NCBI GenBank assembly: GCA_022493055.1 | Contig: CP092781.1 | Span: forward strand, 124,001-188,000 | Direction: 5' to 3' | DNA from: Staphylococcus roterodami | Lineage (GTDB): Bacteria > Bacillota > Bacilli > Staphylococcales > Staphylococcaceae | Length of the DNA stretch: 64,000 nt | Made by a program: the position numbers and the translations under genes | Notes under the pieces: model-generated | The model's input: the letters and a program-made list of their open reading frames with translations, nothing else | Told to the model about the DNA's origin: nothing | The model's database searches: none | Part shown: positions 30,101-39,736 of the stretch, piece after piece | Layout of the letters: the number at the start of each line of letters is the position of its first letter | Numbering within the stretch: position 1 is the first letter of the stretch

Positions 30101-31542
30101 ATGATAAAGTAGATAAGTCACAATTGCCAGAACCATCAATTTTACAACAAAATGGCAAGACGGATAGTGAAGCTGCTAATGAAACTGAACAAACATTTAT
30201 AAATGTTTTTGAAACAGTGTTAAAGCAGAATCATATTGGTGTAGATGATGACTTTTTTGAACTAGGTGGAAATTCATTGGAAGCCATGCTCGTTGTTTCT
30301 CGTTTGAAAGCATTAGGACGTCATTTATCAATGCAAACTTTGTATCAGTATAAAACGGTAAAACGTATCGTTAAATATATGCATCAATGTCAACAAGTGG
30401 AAGTAACGTTGCCAAAAGATTATTCGGAATTACAACAAATGGTTGAATCTCATTATTGTATGGGTGTTTTTGAGCATAGTATGGAGCGAGGTACACTTGG
30501 AAATGTGCTGTTGACAGGTGCTACAGGATTTTTAGGTGCATACTTAATTGAAGCGCTTCAAGGATATAATAATCGTATTTATTGTTTTATACGTGCGGAT
30601 GATAATGATGATGCACGGGATAAATTGCTGACGAATTTGAACTATTATTTTTCAGAAGAAACAGTTGAAAAAATGTTATCTAATATAGAGGTTATTGTAG
30701 GTGACCTTGAACATATGAACGAGGTATCATTGACGGAAACAATAGATACCATTATTCATGCAGGCGCCCGTACGAATCACTTTGGTGATGATACAGAATT
30801 TGAAAAAGTTAATGTTCAAGGTACTATTGACGTCATCCATATGGCACGTCAACATCAAGCGAAGTTAATTTATATATCAACGATAAGTGTGGGAACTTAT
30901 TTTGATGTGGCTACTGAAGAAATAACGTTTTCAGAAGCGGATGTTTACAAAGGACAATTACTGACATCGCCTTATACACGAAGTAAATTTTACAGTGAGA
31001 TAAAAGTATTAGAAGCTGTAAAAGATGGTCTCGATGGACGAATTATACGTGTTGGTAATTTGACAAGTCCTTATAAGGGACGATGGAACATGAGAAATAT
31101 AAAAACAAATCGTTTTTCGATTGTAATGAATGACCTGTTACAACTAGATTGTTTAAGTGACGGTTTAGCTGAAACACCTGTTGATTTATCATTTGTGGAT
31201 ACGACGGCAAGGCAAATTGTTGCATTAGCAAAATTAAACATGTCACTGATTATTTATCATGTTTTATCACCACATAAAATGACGATGAAATCTCTGCTAG
31301 AAAATGTTAAGTGCAAAGAGATAAATATCGTCAGTGACAGGCATTTTGAGCAAATGTTACACAAACATCAAATGTACGAAACAATCGGCCTAACAAGTGT
31401 TGATATTGGACAACAACTTGCGACGATTGATGCAGAAAAGACGTTAAGCATAATGAAAGACATCGGTGAACAGTGGCCAACAATGACTAGCGATTGGCTT
31501 TGTCATTGGGCACAATATATCCAAACAATATTCAATAAGTAA
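24178..31542 (+). pseudogene. ausA: Aureusimine nonribosomal peptide synthetase AusA, interrupted by an in-frame TAA
   Basis: One frame from ATG 24178 (SD AGAAGGA) to 31542, 2,454 codons, broken only by TAA at 26146-26148. Order: a degenerate condensation-like domain (HVTIFDD instead of HHxxxDG), adenylation 1 (YTSGTTGKPKG; NGYGPTE), carrier 1 (FFELGGHSL), condensation (HHIINDG), adenylation 2 (YTSGTTGVPKG), carrier 2 (FFELGGNSL) and a terminal NAD(P) reductase (GATGFLG; YTRSK). AusA activates Val, then Tyr or Phe, and releases the dipeptide aldehyde that cyclises to aureusimines. The stop follows SSLYN inside A1 and homology resumes at once, so a single C to T change in a CAA codon is likely. 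The downstream part starts at best with TTG 26173 without a ribosome site. Confidence 0.9.
28969..29040 (+). repeat. Two tandem 36-nt units inside the ausA A2 domain
   Basis: Units 28969-29004 and 29005-29040 encode the 12-residue repeats NQYGRTSDEVRD and NQYSHNSEGIRD. They lie in an acidic, polar insertion of roughly 70 residues just before the YTSGTTG core. The first adenylation domain has only a short linker at this place. Confidence 0.75.
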
Positions 31543-31554
31543 GTAGGGAAAGTT

Positions 31555-32199
31555 ATGACAGTATTTGTAATGCAATTACAGAGTAACTTGAAAAGTATTG
31601 AAGAATTAATATCACAAAGTCGTTGGTCATATAAAAAACCGCGAACAGTCAACTATAGATACAATCAAGATAAACTCATGCACAGATTGGGAGATATTTT
31701 ACTGCAATACGGAATTCAACATGATACAGGTTTGTTACCGCATGAATGGCATTATCACATTTCTTCAAGAGGGAAGGCAGAGATCGTTCAACATCATAGC
31801 GATGGTCCATCTATTCATGTGAGCTTGTCGTATAGTTATCCTTATATTGTGTGCGTCGTAGATACACAACCGGTTGGAATTGATATCGAAAAAATTTCAG
31901 ATCGCTTAGATTGGCGTACATTAGTAACGTGTTTTTCTACAAATGAAGCACACCAAATATGTAGTTTAAATGATTTTTACCAAATTTGGACGCAAAAAGA
32001 AAGTTTCACTAAGTTAATTGGCGAAGGATTAATCAAAGGATTGGATGTTTATGATATGACCCAGTCACACTTTTATCAAGCGCGTGAAGTGAAATTTAAG
32101 CAATTTATGTTTGATCGTTTTATGGTACAAGTATGCTTTATCGGACAAGCGCCTTGGGGTTATAAAAAATTATCTATTTTTCAATTGTTGAGTAGTTAA
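31555..32199 (+). CDS. ausB: 4'-phosphopantetheinyl transferase AusB
   Basis: 214 residues of the Sfp class: VGIDIEKI carries the magnesium-binding Asp and Glu, and WTQKESFTKLIGEG is the WxxKE(A/S)xxK signature. It transfers phosphopantetheine from CoA to the serine of both AusA carrier domains. It lies 12 bases after ausA with SD GTAGGGA, in the same operon. The gene itself is intact although ausA is not, which suggests a recent loss or a continuing role. Confidence 0.92.
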   Translation: MTVFVMQLQSNLKSIEELISQSRWSYKKPRTVNYRYNQDKLMHRLGDILLQYGIQHDTGLLPHEWHYHISSRGKAEIVQHHSDGPSIHVSLSYSYPYIVCVVDTQPVGIDIEKISDRLDWRTLVTCFSTNEAHQICSLNDFYQIWTQKESFTKLIGEGLIKGLDVYDMTQSHFYQAREVKFKQFMFDRFMVQVCFIGQAPWGYKKLSIFQLLSS

Positions 32200-32203
32200 A
32201 AGC

Positions 32204-32275
32204 ACGTCTAGCAGTAGCTCTTAGTAATAAGATTGAAGCTTATTACGCTAAATGAATTGCTGTTAGACGTTTTTA
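32204..32275 (+). terminator. Terminator after ausB
   Basis: ACGTCTAGCAG (32204-32214) pairs with CTGTTAGACGT (32260-32270) with one G-U pair, and TTTT follows. The 45-base loop holds a further small stem (TAATAAG/CTTATTA). Confidence 0.7.
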
Positions 32276-32368
32276 GGTATATCTTGAAAAATTAATAATA
32301 AAACTATCGAATTAAAGATGAAACAGGCATAGCGAAGTCATTGAATACGAACTAGTGTATTAATAGAG

Positions 32369-32416
32369 AACAGCAGTAAGATAATTTTCAATTAGAAACT
32401 ATCTTACTGCTGTTTT
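32369..32416. terminator. Strong hairpin terminator, same stem as at 14179
   Basis: AACAGCAGTAAGAT (32369-32382) and ATCTTACTGCTGTT (32401-32414) are a perfect 14-base inverted repeat with T run on the plus strand. It separates ausB from the convergent YagU-like gene. Confidence 0.85.
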
Positions 32417-32453
32417 TTAGGGATTTATGTTCCAACATCTTATTATTTACATA

Positions 32454-32948
32454 CTAATCCAATTTATAGCGATAGACAAAATGTTGTCGTACTAGTTCAA
32501 TGGTCATCATCCACACAACATGACCAAATAATTCAGAAGCATGTTCTTGGAATGGTTGATCCCATGGAGCTGGTACAGTATGCATAATTGGCATAATGAT
32601 GATATGGAAAAGAATCCATATTGCAATACCAAAGACAGCACCTTGTCCCATTGCTAAGTAAGCATATCTTTTAACTAAAATACAATAAATAATCGCTATA
32701 ACGATAGAAAAACTAAAATGAACAATAAAGCTCACCCAAGGTAACTCCATATTTGAAAATGTATATGTTTGATGAGTAAAGTCGCTGCTAAATCCTAATT
32801 GTTGCAATAACTCTTGAGGTGGATTCGTTGCATTTCGTTCTGGTGTACGAGGTGGAAACATGACCTCCCAGCCTAACTTAACAATTCCAGATAACAAACC
32901 ACCAATAATTCCGGCATAAATAAACAAGCCAATTTGTCGTTTCGTCAA
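32454..32948 (-). CDS. YagU-like (DUF1440) membrane protein
   Basis: About 164 residues with four hydrophobic segments: LFIYAGIIGGLLSGIVK at the N terminus, two central helices, and IWILFHIIIMPIMH. The pattern FPPRTPERNATNPP followed by HxxF and LFGHVVWMMTIEL matches the YagU family, whose E. coli member aids acid tolerance. I place the start at TTG 32948, which has GAGAGGGG about 9 bases upstream. The in-frame ATG at 32981 has no ribosome site. Single gene. Confidence 0.78.
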   Translation of the reverse strand: MTKRQIGLFIYAGIIGGLLSGIVKLGWEVMFPPRTPERNATNPPQELLQQLGFSSDFTHQTYTFSNMELPWVSFIVHFSFSIVIAIIYCILVKRYAYLAMGQGAVFGIAIWILFHIIIMPIMHTVPAPWDQPFQEHASELFGHVVWMMTIELVRQHFVYRYKLD

Positions 32949-33160
32949 CTTAAGGACCCCTCTCTTTTTATCTATTTTCATTATAGTACTATGTGAAAAA
33001 ACTCACAATAAAAAGTTTTTTAAAATTTAAAATATTTCTATCAACTATTTAGAAAATGACAAATAGGGTAGTGAATTTAATTTTTAAAAGAAGCATTATA
33101 AACATAGTCGTGCTTATAGAAATCAATGATGTAGACCTCTAATGTTATTGATATATTGTC

Positions 33161-33211
33161 CAAAAAGAAAATCACTTAATCAATGAAAAATATGACATCG
33201 ATTAAGTGATT
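33161..33211 (-). terminator. Terminator of the arg operon
   Basis: AATCACTTAATC (33170-33181) and GATTAAGTGATT (33200-33211) are a perfect 12-base inverted repeat. On the minus strand TTTTCTTTTT follows, right after argB. Confidence 0.85.
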
Positions 33212-33223
33212 GAAGATGAAAAT

Positions 33224-33985
33224 TTAACATATCGTTGTACCAACAAAGTTGTCATGATAAATTTTTTCAATAATATTTGGTTTTCTACCAGATGCAATTA
33301 TAACTTTAGGACATCCATTTTCAATAGCATTTTTAGCATCAAGTACTTTGGGAATCATGCCACCGTATATATCACCACAATGAATATACTGCTTAATATT
33401 ACTAATTGGCAATTTTGATAGTACAGAATCTTGAATAATTACGCCTGCAATATTACTGAGGACATAAATCGGCACTTCTAATGATGACGCGATGAAATAG
33501 GCAAGTGTATCTGCATTGATGTTATAAAAAGCATTGTTATGATAGCTATAGCCAATTGAGTTAATGATAGGGACATATTGAGCACTTAAGTAATTTAAGG
33601 TTTCTTTATTTAAGGTAGTAGGAATACCTACATATCCATATTGTTGGTTATATGGTTTAATCTCAAATAATTGTGCGTCGAGACCATTTAAACCAATTGC
33701 TGGACAACCGTGTTGGTTAAATGTTGCAACTAATGCGGTGTTAACTTCTGCAATTAAAGTTCGCTTTGTAATATCCATTGTTAATTTATCGGTTACTCTT
33801 AAACCATCAATAAAATGCGGTTCAATATTATGACTTGATAATGCTTCATTAATAAATGGACCACCACCATGCACGATAATTGGGTGAATGTTTTGCGATT
33901 TTAAATGCTTAATATTGTTAATAATTGATGGATGCATGTCACTAAGCGTACTGCCACCAATTTTAATGACAATAAAGTTCATCAT
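33224..33985 (-). CDS. argB: Acetylglutamate kinase
   Basis: 253 residues of the amino acid kinase family: IKIGGSTL and IVHGGGPFI at the N terminus bind phosphate and substrate, and YGGMIPKVLDA with ASGRKPN lie in the nucleotide half. It phosphorylates N-acetylglutamate in step two of arginine synthesis. It lacks the N-terminal helix of arginine-inhibited hexameric enzymes, so feedback inhibition here is not expected from structure. AAGGTGG precedes an ATGATG start. Last gene of argDCJB, 14 bases after argJ. Confidence 0.95.
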   Translation of the reverse strand: MMNFIVIKIGGSTLSDMHPSIINNIKHLKSQNIHPIIVHGGGPFINEALSSHNIEPHFIDGLRVTDKLTMDITKRTLIAEVNTALVATFNQHGCPAIGLNGLDAQLFEIKPYNQQYGYVGIPTTLNKETLNYLSAQYVPIINSIGYSYHNNAFYNINADTLAYFIASSLEVPIYVLSNIAGVIIQDSVLSKLPISNIKQYIHCGDIYGGMIPKVLDAKNAIENGCPKVIIASGRKPNIIEKIYHDNFVGTTIC

Positions 33986-33999
33986 ATGATTTCACCACC

Positions 34000-35241
34000 T
34001 TACGTACGATATGACGCATTGATGCGTACATAATCATAGGATAAGTCACATCCGTAAGCCGTGGCTGATGCATCACCTAAACCGAGCTGGACATCTATGA
34101 TGATATTTTCTTTAGTTAATGTATTTGACATAGCTTGTTCATCAAATAATACAGCCATACCTTTATCAACTACAGGAATATGGTTAAGTTGAACATAAGT
34201 TTGATTTGGTTCAATCTTACATCTGCTATAACCGATAGCTGTAATGATTCGTCCAAAATTAGCATCTTCACCAAAAATAGCTGATTTGACAAGGCTTGAG
34301 CTTACGATTGTTTTACCAATTCTTCTAGCTTCTGATATAGATTTTGCGCCTGAAACATTCACTGTGATTAACTTTGTTGCGCCTTCGCCATCTCTGGCAA
34401 TAGCTTTAGCTAAAAATGTGCAAACAAAGTGGAATGCATCAACAAAAGTTTGCCATTGTGGATGATTAGAATTTAACGTTTGATGTTTAACTTGGTGATT
34501 TGCCATGACTAACACCATATCATTTGTACTAGTATCACCATCTACTGTAATCATATTAAATGTATGATCTGTCGTAGATTTTAATAATTGGTGTAGTGTA
34601 TCTGTTTCAATCGTGGCATCTGTTGTAATAAATGCGAGCATGGTAGCCATGTTTGGATGAATCATGCCAGAACCTTTAGCGGTTCCACCAATCGTAATTG
34701 TTTGATTATCAATTTTAAGTGACACAGCGATATGCTTTGTACATGTATCCGTAGTTAAAATAGCCTCATTAAAAGCTTCAGACTTAGCATAGTCGGTATC
34801 TTTAATATGTTCTGTCCCATACTTAATTTTATCCATAGGTAAATATTCGCCAATAACACCCGTTGAAGCAACAGCAACATACTCAGACGGTATGTGAAGT
34901 TGCTGTGCAGTCCATTTTTGTGTTTGTCTTGCATCATCTATACCTTGCTTACCTGTACAAGAATTTGCGTTAGCTGAGTTAACAACAAGGGCTTGTAATT
35001 TACCTTTGGACTTCTCAAGTGTTGCTTCGGTAATAACGAGTGGCGCAGCTTTGAATTGATTTAAAGTATAAACCGCAGCTGCACTAGCTAATGAGGTGGA
35101 ATAAATCCAACCGAAATCTTTTTTATTAGCACGTAAACCAATATGCATACCGCCAGCAGTGAATCCTCTAGGTGTACTGATATCCCCATGCTTGATTATT
35201 GAAAAATTATGTTCTTGTAATGTCGTTTCTTGTTGTTTCAT
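34000..35241 (-). CDS. argJ: Bifunctional ornithine acetyltransferase/N-acetylglutamate synthase
   Basis: 413 residues of the Ntn-type ArgJ family. The proenzyme cleaves itself at the Ala-Thr bond in [10 protein letters not shown], the Thr becoming the nucleophile; KGSGMI precedes it as the oxyanion region. It recycles acetyl from acetylornithine to glutamate. The full family length and intact ATML motif point to an active enzyme. SD AAGGGGTG before ATG. It sits 11 bases after argC. Confidence 0.95.
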   Translation of the reverse strand: MKQQETTLQEHNFSIIKHGDISTPRGFTAGGMHIGLRANKKDFGWIYSTSLASAAAVYTLNQFKAAPLVITEATLEKSKGKLQALVVNSANANSCTGKQGIDDARQTQKWTAQQLHIPSEYVAVASTGVIGEYLPMDKIKYGTEHIKDTDYAKSEAFNEAILTTDTCTKHIAVSLKIDNQTITIGGTAKGSGMIHPNMATMLAFITTDATIETDTLHQLLKSTTDHTFNMITVDGDTSTNDMVLVMANHQVKHQTLNSNHPQWQTFVDAFHFVCTFLAKAIARDGEGATKLITVNVSGAKSISEARRIGKTIVSSSLVKSAIFGEDANFGRIITAIGYSRCKIEPNQTYVQLNHIPVVDKGMAVLFDEQAMSNTLTKENIIIDVQLGLGDASATAYGCDLSYDYVRINASYRT

Positions 35242-35252
35242 CGTAACACCCC

Positions 35253-36287
35253 TTATGGATAAACTGGTGATTGTCTTAGACCAGTAGTGATATCAAGACC
35301 ATACAATTGATTTAAGTTTTGAATAGCCTGTCCACTTGCCCCTTTAACAAGGTTATCAATCACTGATATTAATATTGCTGTTTGTGTCGATTCGTCTACG
35401 TAAATACCGATATCACAGTAATTACTACCGAGTACCTCTTTAGTTGTTGGGAAACTACCGATATCTCTAATTCTGACAAATGGTTGATTAGCATAATAAG
35501 AAGTCATTAATTTATGTAATGATTCAGTCGTATATTTAGAGGTTAATTTGACATAAATTGTTGATAGAATACCACGTGTCATAGGTACAAGATGCGGTGT
35601 GAATATAACTGAGACATCTTGACCAGCTACTGTCGATAAATATTGTTCGATTTCTGGTTTGTGCTTATGGTTACCGATTGCATAAGCGCTTAGATTTTCA
35701 TTCATTTCTGAAAAATGAACACGTTGAGATAATGAACGACCAGCACCTGATACGCCAGTTTTAGCATCGATAATGATAGATGACAAATCTATAATTTTTT
35801 CACTAATCAGCGGATGTAATGCTAGTAAGGTTGCTGTAGGGAAGCAACCTGGATTAGAAATCAGTTTTGTACCATTGTTATCAAATGATTGCCATTCTGA
35901 AATACTATAGATAGCATGATCTAAGTCATCTTGAGATGCAGCTGATTCTTTGTAATATGTTTCATATACTTCACGATTTTTAATTCTAAACGCACCGGAT
36001 AAATCGATAACATGAATACCTTTTTCGACTAAAGGAGGGATGCATGTTTTACTCACAGGTGCGGGTGTAGCAAAGAAAATCACATCACAATCATTGTTTT
36101 CAACTGTAAGTGCTTCGAAATGTTGAATGATATGTTGTAAATGTGGAAACGTTAATTTCAACGGTTCGTCTACTTTTGAATGTGAATAGATATGTGCAAT
36201 ATTTACTTGGGGGTGTGTCTGCAATAATCGAATTAATTCAATTGCTCCATAACCGCTGCCGCCAACAATACCTACTTTAATCATCAT
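35253..36287 (-). CDS. argC: N-acetyl-gamma-glutamyl-phosphate reductase
   Basis: 344 residues: NADP motif [18 protein letters not shown], catalytic Cys in [10 protein letters not shown], and HKHKPEIEQ in the dimerisation/substrate domain. It reduces acetylglutamyl phosphate to the semialdehyde, step three of arginine synthesis. AGGAGGG precedes two ATGs (36287 and 36284); either may be used. Follows argD by 36 bases. Confidence 0.95.
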   Translation of the reverse strand: MMIKVGIVGGSGYGAIELIRLLQTHPQVNIAHIYSHSKVDEPLKLTFPHLQHIIQHFEALTVENNDCDVIFFATPAPVSKTCIPPLVEKGIHVIDLSGAFRIKNREVYETYYKESAASQDDLDHAIYSISEWQSFDNNGTKLISNPGCFPTATLLALHPLISEKIIDLSSIIIDAKTGVSGAGRSLSQRVHFSEMNENLSAYAIGNHKHKPEIEQYLSTVAGQDVSVIFTPHLVPMTRGILSTIYVKLTSKYTTESLHKLMTSYYANQPFVRIRDIGSFPTTKEVLGSNYCDIGIYVDESTQTAILISVIDNLVKGASGQAIQNLNQLYGLDITTGLRQSPVYP

Positions 36288-36323
36288 GAATCCCTCCTAA
36301 ATCATATATGAATATGCTTATTT

Positions 36324-37508
36324 TTAAATTTTAAAAACATCTTGAAAAACTGAAATGATGTCATTAATTTCTTCTTCGCTTATTACTAGTGGTGGTGATA
36401 AGCGAATGATAGTACGATGCGTTTCCTTGCATAAGATACCACGATTTATTAGTTGCTGAACAAATGGTGCAGCATCTGTGTTAAGTTTGATACCTATAAA
36501 TAAACCACGACCTCTAATTTCTTTAATATTTGGGTTATCAAGTTGCTGAAGTTGGGTTAATAATAACGATCCTAAGCGTTCTGAGCGTTCAATCAGGGCT
36601 TCATTTTTAAGTACATCAAGTGCAGCTGTTGATACTGCAATTGCCAATGGATTTCCACCGAACGTCGAACCATGTGTCCCAGGTGTTAATACACGCATAA
36701 CATCATTATTTGCGAGTACAGCAGATACAGGGTATAGTCCACCACCAAGAGCTTTTCCTAAAATATAAATATCTGGTATGACTTGCTCCCATTCCATAGC
36801 AAACCATTTGCCAGTTCTACCAAGACCAACTTGTATCTCATCTGCAATCAGTAATATTTGATGTTTGTCACATAATTGTCGTACAGCTTGAATATAACCT
36901 TTAGGTGGAATATTAACGCCACCTTCACCTTGAATGGGCTCTAAAATAATTGCAGCAGTATTCGATGTGATGGTTTGTTCTAATTGTTCAATGTTTCCAA
37001 AATCTACTGTAGTCGTACCTTGAAGTAGGGGGTGAAATCCTACTTTGTATGAGTCATGGTTGGATAGCGATAATGACCCCAATGTACGACCATGAAAATT
37101 ATTGTTCATAGCAATGATTTCAACTTGACCGTCAGGAATTTTTTTAACATCAGAACCCCATTTTCTAGCGATTTTAATAGCTGCTTCTACAGCTTCTGTA
37201 CCAGAATTAAGGGGGAGTACTTTGTCTTTCTTAGCAAGATTACAAATTTTTTCTTCCCATTTACCGAGATTGTCACTATAAAGAACGCGTGAAATAATAG
37301 ACAACTTTGAAGCCTGTTCAGTCATAGCTTTAACAATTTGTGGATGACAATGTCCTTGGTTTGCCACTGAAAATCCAGAGATACAATCTATATATTGTTG
37401 ACCATTTGTATCCCAAACTTTAGCGCCTTTTCCTTTAGTAATAACAAGTTTAAGTGGTGCATAATTATTAGAGCTATATTGATCAGTTAATTCAATGATA
37501 GAATTCAT
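36324..37508 (-). CDS. rocD1: Ornithine/acetylornithine aminotransferase (ArgD/RocD1)
   Basis: 394 residues of class III PLP transaminases: NSGTEAVEAAIKIAR, NNFHGRT, LIADEIQVGLGRTG, and the PLP lysine in LGKALGGGLYP. The family covers acetylornithine (ArgD) and ornithine (RocD) enzymes. S. aureus annotation usually says rocD1, but its place at the head of argCJB makes acetylornithine transaminase the likely role here. GGAGGGGGAG is a very strong ribosome site. The promoter lies in the 37509-37770 gap, which otherwise shows only AT-rich sequence and no gene. Confidence 0.9.
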   Translation of the reverse strand: MNSIIELTDQYSSNNYAPLKLVITKGKGAKVWDTNGQQYIDCISGFSVANQGHCHPQIVKAMTEQASKLSIISRVLYSDNLGKWEEKICNLAKKDKVLPLNSGTEAVEAAIKIARKWGSDVKKIPDGQVEIIAMNNNFHGRTLGSLSLSNHDSYKVGFHPLLQGTTTVDFGNIEQLEQTITSNTAAIILEPIQGEGGVNIPPKGYIQAVRQLCDKHQILLIADEIQVGLGRTGKWFAMEWEQVIPDIYILGKALGGGLYPVSAVLANNDVMRVLTPGTHGSTFGGNPLAIAVSTAALDVLKNEALIERSERLGSLLLTQLQQLDNPNIKEIRGRGLFIGIKLNTDAAPFVQQLINRGILCKETHRTIIRLSPPLVISEEEINDIISVFQDVFKI

Positions 37509-37769
37509 GGGTCTCCCCCTCCTTTATATTTATACATTTTAAAAAATTAATATTAATATATTACAGTTGTTCAATATAAGTGTCAAATGTAAATTTAATA
37601 ATATATGCATAATATTACGGTAATTTTAAAATAGGTAGAGGTAGTGCTCTTTAATTTTGTGGTTCTGGAAAATATTTAAATGCAATCTAGGTAGCGATTT
37701 GCAAGATTTGTGGTGCGATAAAGGTGATGAATGATAGTAATAATCGAATTGGTTTATGAAATTGTTGCA

Positions 37770-37819
37770 TAAAAAAGTACAGTGCTAGATGAATGAGTAG
37801 TATCAACAGCACTGTACTT
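37770..37819 (-). terminator. Terminator after the amidohydrolase gene
   Basis: AAGTACAGTGCT (37775-37786) and AGCACTGTACTT (37808-37819) are a perfect 12-base inverted repeat; on the minus strand a TTTTTT run follows. Confidence 0.85.
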
Positions 37820-37854
37820 ATATTTATATGAGCAGTAACATAGTTAGACTTAAA

Positions 37855-38832
37855 CTATTTTTGGAATCTTGGGAATAATTTAAGGGCATTGTGATATTTA
37901 ATATTTTCAATCGTATCAGTATTTAAATCTAATTGTTGTTCGATTGTATTAATCATTGATTGATCAATTTGTTCAGGTGCATAGTGTGCATCGCTACCGA
38001 ATAAAATATGATCTGCTGGTGTTGTTTCTTCTAATGCTCTAAAAGTGGCAGCTTGTGTAGATAAAGCAGTGTCATAATAGAAATCGCTGATATAATCTTC
38101 GGGCTCTTTTGCTAGAACAACAAATTGATTTTCATCTGCAATTTGTTTAATTATTTTATAGCATTCATTAATTCTCCAAGTTAAATATGGCAAAGTTCCG
38201 CCTGCGTGCGCCAAAATAAATTTAATATTTGGATAGCGATCCATCGTACCACTTAATACTAAATTTGCTGCGGCACGTGTTGTATTAAAAGTAAATTCAG
38301 CCATGAAATCCACAGGCATATATTTTGGCCTAGGCACATAATCAGGTGGCGTGCTTGGATGTATAAACACGACTGCTGCTCTTTCATCAAGTACTTTCAT
38401 TAGTTGTTCAAATTGTGGATCTCCTAAAAATGCTTCGTTGTAGTTAGATAATAAACCTACACCATCTAATTTTAAATCATCTAAAGCATATTTAACTTCC
38501 TCAATTGCACTTTCAACATCAGGTAGTGGTAATGATGCAAAGGCGCCGAAACGATCTGGGTAATCTTTGATCATTTGTGCTTGAAGTAAATTGATTTCTC
38601 TTGCAATTGCTTTTCTTTTATTTAGTTCAAGTGGTTCTAAAGCTGGATCAGAAATGGAAGTAATCCCTACATCAATACCTAATCTATCCATCATTTTGAT
38701 ACTTTGTTCAGGTTGCCAATTATTAATTTTTAGACCGCCGGCTTTGTTAATGCCGGCTTCTTTCAATGCGTTTAAGTAAAATTCAGGAATGATGTGATGA
38801 TGAATGTCGATATAACCAGTTTTATTTGCCAT
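37855..38832 (-). CDS. Amidohydrolase of the ACMSD family
   Basis: 325 residues, TIM-barrel amidohydrolase. Metal ligands are visible: His11 and His13 in DIHHHIIPE, a His in VFIHPSTPP, a His in LAHAGGTLPYL, and the Asp in LFGSDAHY. This pattern is that of 2-amino-3-carboxymuconate semialdehyde decarboxylase and gamma-resorcylate decarboxylase relatives, which decarboxylate or hydrolyse aromatic-derived acids. The true substrate is unknown. It is divergent from a TetR regulator with a shared operator-like repeat. In S. aureus N315, as I recall, rocD1 is followed by brnQ, so this pair may be strain-variable. Confidence 0.85.
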   Translation of the reverse strand: MANKTGYIDIHHHIIPEFYLNALKEAGINKAGGLKINNWQPEQSIKMMDRLGIDVGITSISDPALEPLELNKRKAIAREINLLQAQMIKDYPDRFGAFASLPLPDVESAIEEVKYALDDLKLDGVGLLSNYNEAFLGDPQFEQLMKVLDERAAVVFIHPSTPPDYVPRPKYMPVDFMAEFTFNTTRAAANLVLSGTMDRYPNIKFILAHAGGTLPYLTWRINECYKIIKQIADENQFVVLAKEPEDYISDFYYDTALSTQAATFRALEETTPADHILFGSDAHYAPEQIDQSMINTIEQQLDLNTDTIENIKYHNALKLFPRFQK

Positions 38833-38942
38833 AATACAAGCCTCCTAAAGCTTTAAAATGAACAAATTGACTATTTATAGACAACTTGTATATAATTCAT
38901 TGTACGCTTAACACAATTAATTGCAATTCACAAAATATATTA

Positions 38943-38964
38943 ATTTGTACACTAAAATACAAAT
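38943..38964. promoter_or_regulatory. Palindromic operator candidate for the TetR regulator
   Basis: ATTTGTA-CACTAAAA-TACAAAT: perfect 7-base arms 8 bases apart in the gap between the divergent amidohydrolase and TetR genes. The size and symmetry suit a TetR dimer. TATAAT-like and TTGT-rich elements nearby (38886-38896) would be the promoter of the amidohydrolase. Confidence 0.6.
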
Positions 38965-39013
38965 CGATTAAATATGTAAATAAAGTAGAAAATGATAGAT
39001 AGAGGTTCTGAAA

Positions 39014-39628
39014 ATGACAAATAAGAAAATCGACCCACGGGTAAAACGGACAAATCAATATTTAATTAATGCGATAGTAAAACTGCTCAATGAAAAAGAT
39101 ATTAATAAAATATCTGTACAAAATATTACAGATTCAGCAGATCTGACACGAGCAACATTTTACCTTCATTATCGAAACAAGCAAGATTTTTTCAATAGAA
39201 TCATTACGAATGTTATAGAAGATTTGATCGATTATGTAAAAGATAGCCATTTGATAGAATCTGGATTGAAGAATGAATCAGATATTAAAAATGCATTTAC
39301 ACGGTTATTTGAATACATCTATATGAATTACGAGTTTTTCAGTGTGATGTTAAGTGATAGAGGCCTATCACAATTCAGACCGAAATTAGAGTCAGTAGTA
39401 CAAAAGGAAATTTATTTGCCGTTGTTTCATACACTCGTGAATGTAAATAGTGATGCAGATAGTAAATTTCCACAAGATTATTTGTTCAATTATATAACGT
39501 CTGCGCATATTGGTGTTATTTGTACTTGGTTAGATGACGATATGAATTATAGTCCGATATATATGGCTGAACTTTTATATAAACTAACTTTAGAAGGTGT
39601 ATTTTCAGTAGCACAAAACGAATTTTAA
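39014..39628 (+). CDS. TetR/AcrR family transcriptional regulator
   Basis: 204 residues. The N-terminal helix-turn-helix (residues 15-60) reads ISVQNITDSADLTRATFYLHYRNKQDFF, a clear TetR signature; the C-terminal helical domain resembles the TetR_C_8-type ligand domain with WLDDDMNYSP near the end. It probably represses itself and the divergent amidohydrolase in response to that enzyme's substrate. SD GAGG precedes ATG by 9 bases. Confidence 0.88.
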   Translation: MTNKKIDPRVKRTNQYLINAIVKLLNEKDINKISVQNITDSADLTRATFYLHYRNKQDFFNRIITNVIEDLIDYVKDSHLIESGLKNESDIKNAFTRLFEYIYMNYEFFSVMLSDRGLSQFRPKLESVVQKEIYLPLFHTLVNVNSDADSKFPQDYLFNYITSAHIGVICTWLDDDMNYSPIYMAELLYKLTLEGVFSVAQNEF

Positions 39629-39698
39629 ATAATAGTTGTGGAGAATGAAGCAAGGATAAAGTGTAGCAACATTTTATATACAAGGAAGAATGAAAAAC

Positions 39699-39730
39699 GC
39701 CACAAGCACATGTTCAAGTATGCTTGTGGC
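39699..39730. terminator. Bidirectional terminator between tetR and brnQ
   Basis: GCCACAAGCA (39699-39708) and TGCTTGTGGC (39721-39730) are a perfect 10-base stem with a 12-base loop. AAAAAC lies before it, giving T's on the minus strand. Confidence 0.8.
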
Positions 39731-39736
39731 ATTATA

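Noticed and set aside
26173..31542. A separate 1,789-residue NRPS gene starting with TTG
   Set aside because: It is in the same frame as the upstream part, 24 bases after the TAA, starts in mid-domain and has no ribosome site; a nonsense mutation explains it better.
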